A stretch of 64,000 nucleotides of DNA. Source: Albugo candida (lineage: Eukaryota > Oomycota > Peronosporomycetes > Albuginales). The stretch lies in contig JBDOQK010000009.1 of assembly GCA_040437565.1 (NCBI GenBank), positions 580,154-644,153 on the forward strand, written 5' to 3'. The notes under the pieces are model-generated. The model was given only the letters and a program-made list of their open reading frames with translations. It did no database searches and had not been told where the DNA came from. Shown piece after piece: positions 25,650 to 37,806 of this stretch (position 1 is the first letter of the stretch; every line of letters begins with the position of its first letter). A program made the translations under genes and the position numbers.

Positions 25650-27200
25650 GAAGACAGTCGCTGCTATCTTGCTTTGTATCTTTACGTATAAGTCGAGGAA
25701 CCAATGCATCGAGATCCCAACATATTCACTAGCACCATCCGCTACAATACTACTTGCGTCAGCTGCGTCTCAGCTGCATTTTGAGTCACAAGTAGCGAGT
25801 ATTCTTCATACCTATCGCGTTCTATCCTTTATTGACTCTTGAATCTCTCCCACTATATTGCCAGCGGTGATAAGCCGTTAGCTAAAACGNNNNNNNNNNN
25901 NNNNNNNNNNNNNNNNNNNNNNNNNNNNNNNNNNNNNNNNNNNNNNNNNNNNNNNNNNNNNNNNNNNNNNNNNNNNNNNNNNNNNNNNNTCTTGCTTTGT
26001 ATCTTTACGTATAAGTCGAGGAACCAATGCATCGAGATCCCAACATATTCACTAGCACCATCCGCTACAATACTACTTGCGTCAGCTGCGTCTCAGCTGC
26101 ATTTTGAGTCACAAGTAGCGAGTATTCTTCATACCTATCGCGTTCTATCCTTTATTGACTCTTGAATCTCTCCCACTATATTGCCAGCGGTGATAAGCCG
26201 TTAGCTAAAACGCTTTGAGTGAGTACGTGAACCTGATCGAGGTTTTGAACGAATATTGTAGGCAAGTGTCTTGTTGCTGCCCATAGGATTATATCATGCT
26301 TTCCTTGGATATTCCACAACTACCTCCACGCTCGGACCGCTGTATTAAACATTTACTTCTGCCGGATGTGGTCTAAATTTCGTCACGCTTATTGCCTGGC
26401 TAGATTCTGCTGACAATAAATGAAATGTGACTCGAAATGTGCAGAAGAAATGATCGCAAAACTTCGAGAGACTTAACGTCTTTCAGGTCTCGTGCGTTCC
26501 CGACTTGCACGTTTAAGTAGCGAAATGCTTCACATTAAGAAGCGTTCGCCAATGTCTGCCTTGTTACTTACATCGTTGTAAAAGCGATACCTCGATACTT
26601 CTCTAAGATAATGACATTCGTCGCTTTCCGGAGTCAGAACCTTTTCGTGTAATGGGAGAAAAGAATGCTTGCTCAAATAGAATCATGCGAAACACAGTAT
26701 AGTGTATCGGTCACATGGCCAAAGTATTTGACGACAATTGTTACGACATACCACATTCCCCACATAATAATCAGGTCACCGCTAAGAGGTGAACTTATGG
26801 ACCTTTATGTACTACATTATGTTCCGCATAACAGTGTTGATACAATTGTATGACTGTACGACAGGATTACGACTGAAGCAACTTCTTCCTCTTCACGTAC
26901 AAGTCAGCTTTCAATTTCGCCCCACCTTCGAGTTTACCAATCAACTTGTGTAATATGTTCCATGTGATGAAGCACGAATGGCCAAACTGATATCAAATAA
27001 CCATTCGAAAACTATAGCTCACAACGTGCCCAACACGGCAAAATCATTCGCTCTTTGTTGGCAGATCTGCAATCTCAAAAGACTTGGTTGGTTTCATAAT
27101 ACACGATATGAGTATTGGACAGTTGGACGACTTGCTCTTTGAATCGGAATGCAAGACTACAAGAAAATCATTCGTAACAAGTTTGACTCAGACGTAAAGA
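25650..27200. repeat. Diverged dispersed segment, copy 1
   Basis: Blocks within this stretch align by eye with 31490-31960 (CTCGCTGCTATCTTG, CACTAGCACCA, CCTCCACGCT), with 35840-36000 (CATCTTTCAG, GCTCCACATTAGCAAG) and with 36430-36480 (GACGACTTGCT). No intact frame survives. It looks like an old, repeatedly duplicated unit, origin unknown. Confidence 0.4.
25667..26212. other. Assembly gap with duplicated 223-nt flanks
   Basis: 100 N at 25890-25989; 25667-25889 recurs at 25990-26212. Confidence 0.95.
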
Positions 27201-27960
27201 TTCGATCAAAGCTTTTAGTACGGCTCACTAAAATGCTCGACGTTCACAAGACGCGCCTCTTTAGCGCTAAGATTGGGATGGAGAGAACACTTTGTCTGAC
27301 AAGACCACATTGAACCGTGCAGCTAGTCTACTTATAGAACAGCGGGAATCGAATACCATGTCGCAGCGATATGGGAATCACACTGATCAGTCATGGTACT
27401 CCTATGCTACTAAAAAATTCCCTAACGGCAATCATGAAGTAGGGATAGTTGATACAACGATGTTGGAATTTTGTAAGGTGGCACAAAACTTTTACGATTG
27501 AGGAGGAGCTTTAATTAGGTAAGGGCTCTGCTCTTTGCAGAAGTCACCGACCAGCAGTGATGATCGTGCTTACAGGTTCACGCGCATGCATAGCCAGTTG
27601 ATGAACAGTACGCATTCGGCACGCCCGTCTGAATACTGCCGATTGTTCAGCTGGAACACTCGACGTCAAACTCGAATGTGGTAGGTGTGAAATTTCTAGA
27701 GAGCATACTGAGATCTTGGAAGAACCAGCTGCTGATATTTCCCTAGTTACGATTCTCAGCTATGGAATTGATAACATAGCAATAATACTTTGAAACGATG
27801 GAAAGGAATACAAGGTGAGAAGTTTCAATTGCGCAACAAACGGAGAAAATACAGAAAATAACGGTTTACGAGAGCGATGCACTCGCAACACCGTAATGCA
27901 AATGTATATCAAACATTACTTAAATGCAGTTTCAAGTTCTATCAATTGCGATAGACTGGA

Positions 27961-28155
27961 TTGTATTTGTCAGAAGTTCCATCAGAGGGACCCGAAGGTC
28001 GAAATTTTCCTTTTACTCCTTCGGTTGGGGAGGTGTACATGGTGGCAATTGTTCCAATGCAGACGGCAATAAAAAGCTTAGAGTTCATTGATCTTGATGG
28101 AAGAGTTGGTTTTAACTTGAAGGTTTACGATGCTGCTAGTTCCAAAGTAATTTGA
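27961..28155 (+). CDS. Exon of a three-copy unknown family, copy A
   Basis: The frame reads PEGRNFPFTPSVGEVYMVAI, then a strand-rich region, IDLDGRVGFNLKVYDAASSK, and then meets a GT donor (GTAATT) at the same codon position as in the copies at 37.6 kb (DAAEWE then GTGAGT). A 44-nt intron to a CTCAG acceptor is possible. No ATG lies in this exon, so it is part of a spliced gene or a relic. The pattern of alternating hydrophobic residues suggests a beta-rich domain. Function unknown. Confidence 0.35.
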   Translation: MYLSEVPSEGPEGRNFPFTPSVGEVYMVAIVPMQTAIKSLEFIDLDGRVGFNLKVYDAASSKVI

Positions 28156-29364
28156 TGAATGAGAGATCTGATGAACACAAACATACTCAGCCCCTATGCT
28201 CTATGGAACAAATGTGAGGTAACGTGTGTCACAGCCATTAGGCTTTTTTGGAGAGAAGGCTTTGTAGAGGGTAGGGCCGGGTGGAGACATTGCTAGTTAG
28301 AGATAATGTATTGAGATCACAACTTGCAGAATACGGTAGAAGACCGTGTATAGAATCAGGTTTGTGGAAATATCCAGTTTGTCTATGTCTGCCATCAAAT
28401 TTGTACGCATAAGCCCTTTTTGATGCGTAAAGCTGATCCAATATTCAGGCCTTCAATGCTTCTTAAAGTGTCACATAACTGCACATGTGATTTATTTTAT
28501 GATTAGATTGCAAAAAAAAATAAACACCTGACGGCATATAGCTTGCCTGGTAATTGATTGACAGGTGTCGAAATGGTGTAACTTTTGGAAGAAAAGAATG
28601 TACCGCCTTATCAGTCAGAAGAACTGGGTACGCTCCGGAGTCCGAGAACGAATGATACTTACAGCACTCATACGAGATTCTTACTCATTCAGCTCTTGGC
28701 ACCATGATCACCTCATCCTTTAAGACATATGAGCTGCATAAGCGAAAGATTACGGACAATTTGAACGAGCTAATAGGCTTATGTATTCGCCAGATGAGAT
28801 GTCATTCTCCGTGCAATCCTAGGTTGTAAACTCGATTGATTACGGCAATTCTAATTTTGAAGTACCACAAACCCTGTTAATCCGCCTTTCCCATCTAATC
28901 GCTTTGTTATAAGTGTGGATGTGATGCTCTGTCTCTGATCCTTATGTCATAAGGCATACGTACAGTTGCGCCGCACATTTGCGGCCAACTTGACGCCTCA
29001 TTGAAACGAATTCGATCGTGATAAGTCACACAGTAATCAAAAAGAGAAATATCAAATTCAAGACCAGCCTATCGAATCCACTACCTCAGGAGCACAGAGA
29101 TCAAGCTACGACCTGACACAATTGTACGAATACTGATCCCAGCTTGCTTACAGGATAGTCCTCATCAATTTTATGGCATATACACTTAAACCGATGCAAA
29201 CCCTCTGAATAAAAGGTGGTGATGATATCGACTCAAGTGTGGCCCCAAGCAAAATGACCAAAAATGCAGTATTGGTATTTCACGTTATTTACATGCTATT
29301 TGGCAGCGTCGTGTGCTGTAAACGCCGTTCCTTTTCGTCATAGTGAAAGTCGACCTCAAGCGCT
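28156..29364. repeat. Downstream part of the three-copy unit, copy A
   Basis: Non-coding now. Parts align with 44650-45660, for example AATAGGCTTATGTATTCG / AATAGGCTTCTACAGTCA, GTAGGTTGTAAACT with GTTGTAAACTCGATTGATTACG, and AACTTGACGC. Copy B at 37.8-38.8 kb shares the AGCCAATAGGCTTCTGGA and CGATCGTGAGAGG blocks. Confidence 0.4.
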
Positions 29365-30189
29365 TTGAATACTTTTCGAATGCGTCGTTTTATTCGCCCA
29401 CAGCGAGCATATGGCACTATCTCATGCAGCTTTCACAGTATATACCAGTGTGCGATTATGAGTGCTAGTATGGAGAAGAGCAGGACTGGCATGAACGTTT
29501 TCAGAATTCTGCGGTCTTGTAAAACGCCTCTTTGGATCAAAATGTTCGCCCTTTTTGGACATTCGATACGATTTTGTAGCTTGATCAGTGGTCGATGCTG
29601 TGAAAATGAAAGTCGATTGGTGCTACTCAGCATTGTCAGGGACAATAAGGATTGGGAGACTCACAAGCTTTTCGTTTTTCAAATATCACTCGAGACTACG
29701 AGAAAAATCTGATGAACAGAATGTGAAATTGGAACTTGAAGAGCATTTGCGTTATGCAGTTCCTGAGACTCTGTCTGAACCTTTTCGGATATTGCCGGCA
29801 CTTGATTCTGTAGGATGGGCTACCAAAAGAAGCGAGGAATTTGCTTTGGGCGTCAGCAAATCGTATCATTGCTGCAACCCAGTGTAATCTTCTACTGCTT
29901 CAATCTCATCGGCTTAAACTCACTTGAATGGAGTACTGGCGCCACAAAAAGAGTGTCAGTAAAGCATTCGGCTATAGCCATATTCTTCCACAACACTCTA
30001 CGTTTTTTTCGCCTAGTCGAAGGAAATAGCATACGAGGTCCTGGTGTGGAAGAATATTGCCTTGCTAGGTTCAGTGTCCCCGTTGACAAAAATTATTGCA
30101 CGACTTTCTCCATCAAGAGTTTGGGATGTGTGACATGTACTACTGTCTCACGACGCTCTGATTGTGAGATTAATAAGGATGGCTACTGA
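29365..30189 (+). pseudogene. Fragmented Cys-containing coding relic or unresolved spliced gene
   Basis: Three protein-like frames follow one another on the plus strand: 29365-29712, 29588-29887 (ending SYHCCNPV) and 29815-30189 (ending CEINKDGY, with GCVTC near its end). A GTGTAA donor after CCNP and several acceptors are present, but none of the joins I tried keeps frame, so either a border is missed or the gene is broken. No family recognised. Confidence 0.3.
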
Positions 30190-32479
30190 TGGACCGAGCT
30201 GTTGATCTGCTAACTTCTATTTTGATTTAGAGACCATCGTGAGAGCTATGAAGTGAATTTGTGGTCCCGCTCCGCGGCAATAGACTAACGCCGTTCTTGC
30301 ATTTGCTACAAGGTGCTGCAACCGCAATGTGTGAACCAGTAGATCTTCTCTCGTGATCATTTGGTTGCTACGTTTTTCTTAAATCCACACCCATTCATCT
30401 GTATGCGATGTCTTCGGTGCTCAAATACTATCATCCTATCTATGTCATTCAGACTTGAAGACTGAAGACAATGCAATAAATCGAACTCAGATGACGACAA
30501 TCAAAATGTCCATTTCTGGATTGATTAACACCGCTGCGTGTGCTTAGAAATCCATTAAGAGAATTCTGTAATTGAGAGTCAATCTTCACTGATACATGGT
30601 TGCAATTTTGGTCGAAAAACGGGTTAAAGTATGAGACTCGCTAGTCAGCAGATTAAAGTACTCGTTCATTTAGCCTGCTCACCAACAGGGGCTGTAAAAA
30701 ACTTGCAGGTGTCTTATTGGTGCTGAAGAGAAACTCAATTCATTATAAACGTTTTTTGTGCCTGAAGAATGGGAGAACAATGTGACTATTAGAATGGCAA
30801 ACCTTACCAGCAATCTCAGCTTTATTACAATTGGATAGCCAGGTGTTTAGTCGTTCCAATTTTTGGTGTATATTGCTACATCCAAGAGTGGAATGCACAT
30901 GCACACAACACGCATTAATGCTCCATTCCAGTCGAGCAAGTTTTGAGCGTCTCACATTCGAGAGCTTGACATCGGTGATACGAATCTATCGTATCAGCAG
31001 GTATTGCTCTCCAATCTCGCTTTCTCAACGATACAAGACGTGCTTGCGGTAACCAATATTTGCCACGACTCGCACGCCCCTGTAACATTGACACAATGAT
31101 AATCTATCACGCTTGTTTCTTCCCTTTCCACACTCAGATAAAAAGTGTTCTATTATATGCGATCCAATTCTCAGCATAGGGAATATATGATTCTCAATAT
31201 GGGCATGTGAGGAGATTCGTAGCTCGGTTACGTCTGGACAAACATCTTCACATTCATGGTCATTCATGTTTTTTGAATCTATTCATTTCGTAATGCTGGA
31301 AATCAAATTAGTCGCATCATATTCTATCCTAGTAGGTGCTCGAGGCATCCCAGTTCAAGAAACAGACGTCCATTGATGTTTTCACCAGGGTAATTCTGAT
31401 GCTGTATTTGTACTTAACATGTACGTTGTTGGCTTGGTATCCAGTAATCGAAAACGTTCTGCTTGTTTTAGTGTCAAGATTCAAGATGATAGAGATAGCT
31501 TTTTTAGTAGAATGGTTCTCGCTGCTATCTTGATTCAATTTGCTTTACTTACTAGCACCAAATCAAAGGCAATTCGCATCCTCAGATCCTTCAATAGCAC
31601 CAACCGCAACAATATAAAATGCGGAATAGTAACAGCTATTCCTTCCGTTCGCATACAATGTCCATTACGTTACTGTCGCAATTGAAAAATTGCTTTTCCA
31701 CTTAGCTGTGCCATTCTTCACTTTCCGGAGCGTGATCACCTTTGATGACCTTTCATTCTCTTCCAATAGATCGTTAGCGGTAATAAATCTCCGTCTGAAG
31801 ATTTCTGGTGCGTTATGCAGAGCTGAAGGAACTTTATGACCAATTTTCTTGCTTATGCTTACAAATAAAGAAAATGCTGCTTTCGTTTTCTTCTCCGCAA
31901 CAGCCTCCACGCTTGTACCGCTATATGGATACATTCGCCTCATGCTAACTTCTCTGCCACTCACAGTACCTTACATCTCAGCATATAATCGATAAAACGT
32001 GCAAGATAGGTGGAGTCTACTGAGCATGAATGAGTTGTTGAATCACGAGCTGTAAGCTATGGTGTGCTTCTCATGCCGAACGGGGCTTGTTGCTTGCTGA
32101 TAAGGTCGATTTCTTTTGTTGATAGATCTCCATACGGCAGTTGGCGATTGAAATTCGATGGAGATTGAGATTCGATGGAGATCGAGTCTCTCGTTTAGCC
32201 AAGATCTTACAGACGCACGCGTCGCTACACTATCCGCCACATTTCATGTCAACGACAATACTATAGGTAATTCGAGGCGGGTCACACGTATGGTGTGGGT
32301 CACATTAATGAGTGTCGCCTGATCGTGATGAAGTTCCTTGGACCAAAATTCAGGAATTCTCAGTTAAATCACAATCATACATGTCTGATTCTTGAGTCTA
32401 TTTGTGCCATGAAGCAGCATGGACAAGTGGATTGGAGGAAACTCTGATATGGTACCACTCTTCCGATCTATAAATTCAG
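30190..32479. other. Gene-poor stretch with a diverged segment, copy 2
   Basis: 31490-31960 is related to the 25.65-26.35 kb segment. Otherwise no gene is supportable. CTCTTCCGATCT at 32458-32469 equals the end of a common sequencing adapter; see findings. Confidence 0.45.
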
Positions 32480-33864
32480 ATGGTCAGCCACCACTCCTTA
32501 AGAAATATGATTGATGCCGTACGCTCACCGTTCGCATTCTTTATATGTTGCATTCTGTGCGCTTTCCAACGCTCATGTTGCGAACTAAAAACACAAAAGT
32601 GGATACCAGCAAAATCTTACGGCACAGACCACAGTTCTTGCCAGAATTGTATTCTGAATATCGCTGATGCCATGCGCGCAATTCTTGTCGGAATAGAACA
32701 ATCCGGTACACCGGAAATACTTGAAATAAGCCACTTTCTTGTGACTGCTACGGATTTTGCGTTCATGAGCATTCAAAGTATGTGCACCAAAGAAGAGTAT
32801 TGTGGTGATATCATCTCCGAAAGCGAATTGCTGCCAAATGATCGATCAATGAAATCTATTGAGATGGAGTCAACTGAAACACAAGCAGCAGCAAGGAAAC
32901 GTCCGAAAACAACTGGTCTCGATGAAGAGCGTATGGCTGCTTGCCTCTTTATGAAGCCTATCCGTGTGAACGCTGTAAATAGATTGTACCTGAAGGAAAT
33001 CAGCGGCTCCCAAACACTGTAAGAGTTTGTCGTTTTATCAAGCAAACATTCCTCCATGCCCATGTATGTAATGGTTCTTTTGTACGCCGAAAATGCTGCT
33101 GATAAGCTTCGAGATCGGGAGCACTCGTCGCTTTTTGCGGAAATCGAGTTTCGACATTGTATCTGCTGTCGCATGTCAAAGTGTGATCATGCAGACTTCT
33201 GTTGTGACTCCCGATCCTTACATTGGAAGACATAACACTATAAAAAGATTACAATTGGAGAATCTGGTGAACCACATCGAATATATCAAAGGCCCCCCAC
33301 GCTGCATAAGTGTTCAATGTAGAGATGAAGATTATTCGGAGTACATGAATAGTTTCATCCGACAAATAAATGGTGAAGCAGTTCTGCTTTACAAAAAAGC
33401 AAATACTCGGTATTTTTATCTTTTCACAAACGAGGAGGCCGAGGAAGTCAAGGAGTTTCAGTATGAAGACACGCAGCGTGCTAAAATCAGATATTGGCGA
33501 TCTTGAAATATGTAGTAAGTTCAATTCTCATCATTACGACACGTCGGCTATACACCACCAAATAGCAGTTTGGAAGCCAGAAGGGTCAATACAAGAGCCA
33601 CTCGATGGATCTACTTACCAAACCGGTTGTGCCCTAGCTCATCACTATCCAATGCATAAGCAGTGTAAGCCTTGTGTTCAGGAACTTGGCAATTATGGTT
33701 TGATTACTAAAAGAATCACTGATTCATCATTCTTGGTGTCAATGAATGAGAAGGTCAACAAGGCGAGACTTGCATCATGTATCGCACAAAATATCGAACC
33801 AGAAGAATTTGTCGAGAGATGTTATCGATTTCAATTTCTTCCTCGGGAAAATGTGCGAGTATGA
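32480..33864 (+). CDS. Candidate secreted protein, four exons, unknown family
   Basis: Proposed exons 32480-33018, 33107-33409, 33462-33514 and 33566-33864 join in frame to 397 residues. The first is supported by a 180-codon frame from an ATG; residues 10-34 form a signal peptide or anchor (PFAFFICCILCAFQRSCC core). After it come Cys-rich residues (SSCQNC, MCTKEEYC), a basic region, then KGPPRCISVQCRDEDYSEYM, then a Cys-containing tail (HKQCKPC). Intron 1 (88 nt, GTAAGA) is longer than usual; introns 2 (52 nt, GTATTT) and 3 (51 nt, GTAAGT, in frame) have the local size. If intron 2 is retained the protein stops at 33506 after 312 residues. The leader and Cys pairs suggest an extracellular effector-type protein; no known effector motif is seen. 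Confidence 0.5.
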
Positions 33865-35294
33865 GAATAAACAAGGAAAGAAACGTGGAGAGAAGGAGAA
33901 GGGAATGCAATGGCAAGGTAGCTCTTCTAATCGAATTTCTACGCTACAAAAAGTGATGGTTGTAACCTGGGAACGTCTAGATAGATAATGCCTTGAGTAT
34001 CTTGCACTATATCATAACGTGCTACTGGTTTCGGTAAAGAAAAATTATGTGTGGATGGTGGGTACGGAACTAATCCCAAAGAGGCGTACTTTCTGCGAAG
34101 AAGTTCTCAGCACGGAAGTATTTCACATTGATGTTCGCTTTTTGCGTTCTCTTTCATCAAAATATATGGAAGATTTGGAACTTATGCTTACCTCATGAAA
34201 AAGGAATGGAAAGTATATCGTGGCATTCGACAACTAATTATCTGCTACATAATTGTGCACAAGTAGCGCGTTCCTGGCGAAGAAATGTTTTTATAATGAG
34301 ATTGAAAATACACCACTTCTTACAATCAACGAAAGCGTTAGAACTTTGCCTTGCTTTTAAATGCGCGTCGTAGACGACAAAAGCCTGGCGCTCTAGTATT
34401 CCTTGAATAAGGTGTGGTTGGCAGAGCATGGTGAAACCTTTAGGATCGAATTGGACTGAATCTGGAGCTTAATGAAGTCATATTATGACTAAAACGCTGC
34501 ATCAAATCATCTAGAACTCTGGTTTGGATGTGTGGATCCTCAGCATATGCGAAGAAAAGAAGATAATGAAGCGCTGTACTCTCATGCAAATAGAACGCAC
34601 AAGATAGCGAGCTGGAAGAATGGAATTCCGTACGTGTATACCTTTCCATTATAGACTGATCAATCCCAACCACAGAGCGGGGATGTTTACTTACGGAGGA
34701 GATTTTGAGTAGAAGAGCTTTACATCGCTTACCGCGCTCCGCGGACGGAATGGTCGCTAACGTATGTATAATTTCCAGCAGTTGAAGTAGTGGCTTTCAT
34801 ATTTGATGACAGAGCTCGATGGATGCTATTTTTCTCGTGTTCTTAACTTACATCAGCTGGAGCGTATAAAAGCATATAATCGGCCTGAAATCGGCGTCAT
34901 TTTATTACTACAACAGAAATTACTAAATATATTCTTTTGAGCATACCGGAAAATCGAGCGCTGTTGAACATTATTGGTTCTGCGATATTTTCATAATCAC
35001 TTAAGCAACTGGCAATCGCATCCGAAGAGAATCGAGATATCACACTCCTGCAACGGCGACAACAGCCCAACAGCGCGTGCCTTGCTCAGGTCGAGAGATA
35101 AATGCACCCCACTGAAGTGCTAAAAGACTATGTGATGCATTCAGGCGTTATGTATGAGAGATTCCTCTTTGAAAACCCAGCTCCTTTGTCCCGGAGTATT
35201 TCATATCTTAGGGCAGCTGTTTCGATTGGCGCCCTTGCATCAGTATGCCCTTGTGTCAGTTTAAGACAAATATAATTCGAGCCTCATAAATTCA
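33865..35294. other. Gene-poor stretch
   Basis: Short frames on both strands (34128-34373 plus; 34440-34673 minus) look weakly protein-like, but there is no start context, splice support or homology. Confidence 0.4.
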
Positions 35295-35556
35295 ATGGTG
35301 AAATCTTTTCCAATATATGTGGTGAGCCTTCATCCAGTGCTGGTGACACCCAATAATACATGGCCGACGCTTGTCTACACGGATGTTACAGAGGCTGAAT
35401 CACTGATTTTTGATGAGGAGCGGGCATCTGAATCACCCATGGTGAGCGTGTTTTAAATTGTCTGTTTGTGGGTATCAGTCAAAATGCTGGTTACAAATCA
35501 AGAAGAATGAGAAGTGTGTATTGCTCAGACCCTTACTCCACTACCGGCTGATCTAA
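35295..35556 (+). CDS. Possible small two-exon gene
   Basis: ATG 35295 to 35441, a 37-nt intron (GTGAGC donor, TATCAG acceptor, 35442-35478), then 35479-35556: 74 residues. Read through it ends at 35456 after 53. The first exon (FPIYVVSLHPVLVT..., ending ASESPM) ends at a phase-0 GTGAGC donor, like the exons at 28.0 and 37.7 kb, and has a similar beta-type pattern, so it may be a distant relative. Weak. Confidence 0.25.
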
Positions 35557-35569
35557 GCCTTTCATCTAT

Positions 35570-36600
35570 TCCTCTCTTATCGCAGGTTTCCGTGTTAACT
35601 TACCCTCACACAAAAACTGTTTTTACCTTTGCGTATCTTGATGTTTTCTGTTCCACAATACACATTATGCAATAAAAAGTTCGCATTCGTTTTCATTCGA
35701 GTGTTGGTCATGGTCTTTGAGTCCCATCGAGTAGGCTCGATTACGTCAAAAGAACGCTGAAGTATGAATCAATATTTTGAGGTCACTGAACGAGTCATAA
35801 CAACCAAGTCATCCTTAATCAGCCACTTATCGAACTCTCTTTGCAAGGCTTACCATCTTTCAGATCGAATGCGTTTTCGACTTGTATAGCGACATACCAA
35901 GATGCTCCACATTAGCAAGTAGTAGCCAATGCATTGGTTGTTGCTTACACCTTTTAATAGTAAAAGCTCCAGATCGCTCTTTTATGTAAAAGTTCTTCGC
36001 TTTTCTGTGAAACCGCACCTTGGAATCCTTCTACTAACGCTCATGTTGTGATGATGTATCAACGGCATTCCTTATCACGAATGATATGACCCCAGATAGT
36101 CCGGTCGCATCCATGAAGTGAGCTTGTGAGTCTGCAAGCTACACCATATCGCAGTGCTGGTTCGATTGAATGACTTTGACTCGAGATCACGGATGCTACT
36201 AGTTTATGTTGCACTACTTTCGAACCTAAAACTCAATTAGGTGATAATTCTGATTTGATGAAGCACGCAGAGATAGATTGATATACCATTTAACCTAGAG
36301 CTAGATCTCACAGGTTGCCTCTTTGGAGAATATTCGATCCTGGTGTACACTGCGAGTAATACCCGTACTTGCTAATGGATTGGGCTATTTACATAATCTT
36401 CGATATCTGTATCAGAGAATCGACGACTTGCTTTTTCGAACCGAAATTCTTATTGTCATTCTAGACTACTCTTAAAACGCTTGCATATCAAGTTGGCTTG
36501 CTTTGACATACTTTATCCCCGCAAGGACCTTCTACAATGTCATTGCTAGAGTAGTGTAGTCTATAGTATACTCCTCACTACGCAAGATTGAATAACAGGA
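35570..36600. repeat. Diverged dispersed segment, copy 3
   Basis: Aligns by eye with 26480-27160: CATCTTTCAGATCGAATGCG against CGTCTTTCAGGTCTCGTGCG, GATGCTCCACATTAGCAAG against AATGCTTCACATTAAGAAG, then GACGACTTGCTTTTTCGAAC against GACGACTTGCTCTTTGAATC. No open frame. Confidence 0.45.
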
Positions 36601-37590
36601 AGATCGCATGTTATCATCCTGCGATAGTAGCGAAATGTAGAGAGTACCTGTTTTGGATGATAACGCGGCCATAAGCTACGCAGTGGCTAATTTCGCACAA
36701 GTCACAGCAATGTGGGATCTACAAAGGAGTAAACATAGCGATTCTATCACGAATGTGTCATGGCTTTTCACTTCCTACTTCTCAATTGGGATTAATGTTA
36801 GGAAATAGATATATGACGTTCTTGCGAATGTGTAAAGCGAGAAATGTTTTTGACAATTATGAGATAGAAGTGCTCTGGTGACGCTTTCATTTATTTTACT
36901 TTGCGAATTGGGCTAAAGGTGACGATGTATGCGTCAATATTAGTATCATAGACGTTTGTGGAATATAAGGTCATCTCTTTCCGATAGTACGAGACATCGG
37001 CTCATGTTTGTCGACATTCATTTCTAAAGCAAATCATGCTCCTTCAGATTGTCATCCTTCAGCACAACTGAGCATGTTTTAGATTTAGAGTCTAGGATAG
37101 CATACAATAAGAGACATTTCGACATTTGATCAAAAGTCGTAGTCTTCAGCAAAGAATTAAAAGTTAACTGACAAAGGAGACTTTGACAGCCTTGCGCAAG
37201 AAAAGGTTTTAGTGTAGCGTGCCCAATGCACGGCTCGCTCGTTTTTGAAGAAAAGCAGCNNNNNNNNNNNNNNNNNNNNNNNNNNNNNNNNNNNNNNNNN
37301 NNNNNNNNNNNNNNNNNNNNNNNNNNNNNNNNNNNNNNNNNNNNNNNNNNNNNNNNNNNTGTCTAGCATGGGAGGGAATTCTGAGCAATGCAATTAGCGA
37401 CTTGGCAGTAAATGACAGGACATACTGTATAAAAACGCGAGATGAGAAGTATCAGTGATGCGACGAGATAGACAAATAATAGACGTGCTTACGGACTGGT
37501 TCATCCTTCACAGCATAGAAAACTTGAGAATAACTAACATGCAAAATGTACGTGAATTGTTAGGTTTAGTCGACGAAATGTCAGTGTTGG
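36601..37590. other. Gene-poor stretch
   Basis: Nothing supportable seen apart from the gap at 37260-37359. Confidence 0.5.
37260..37359. other. Assembly gap without duplicated flanks
   Basis: 100 N; the two sides share no visible overlap, so sequence may really be missing here. Confidence 0.9.
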
Positions 37591-37806
37591 GTGTGTAGAT
37601 TGGGGGCATTGTCACCGAGTTTATTGCCGTTGTGGCTGGGTCCTGATCCGAGGTTTTTGCCTTTAACTGCTTCGGTCAGGGAGCTATGCATAGTAGCAAC
37701 TGTTGCAAAGAGAACGATAAATAAGTTTTTTGTGTTCATTGGGATTGATGGTCGAGTTGGTACGAGCTTGAGATTGTTTGATGCCGCCGAATGGGAAGTG
37801 AGTTGA
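37591..37806 (+). CDS. Exon of a three-copy unknown family, copy B
   Basis: Frame containing VATVAKRTINKFFVFIGIDG and RVGTSLRLFDAAEWE, then a canonical GTGAGT donor at 37798. It corresponds to copy A (IDLDGRVGFNLKVYDAASSK, donor GTAATT) in both residues and exon border. Starts at an internal codon; no ATG with leader seen. Downstream, a 48-codon plus frame (ATG 37940, ends RRETDY) may be the next exon. Confidence 0.35.
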   Translation: MCRLGALSPSLLPLWLGPDPRFLPLTASVRELCIVATVAKRTINKFFVFIGIDGRVGTSLRLFDAAEWEVS

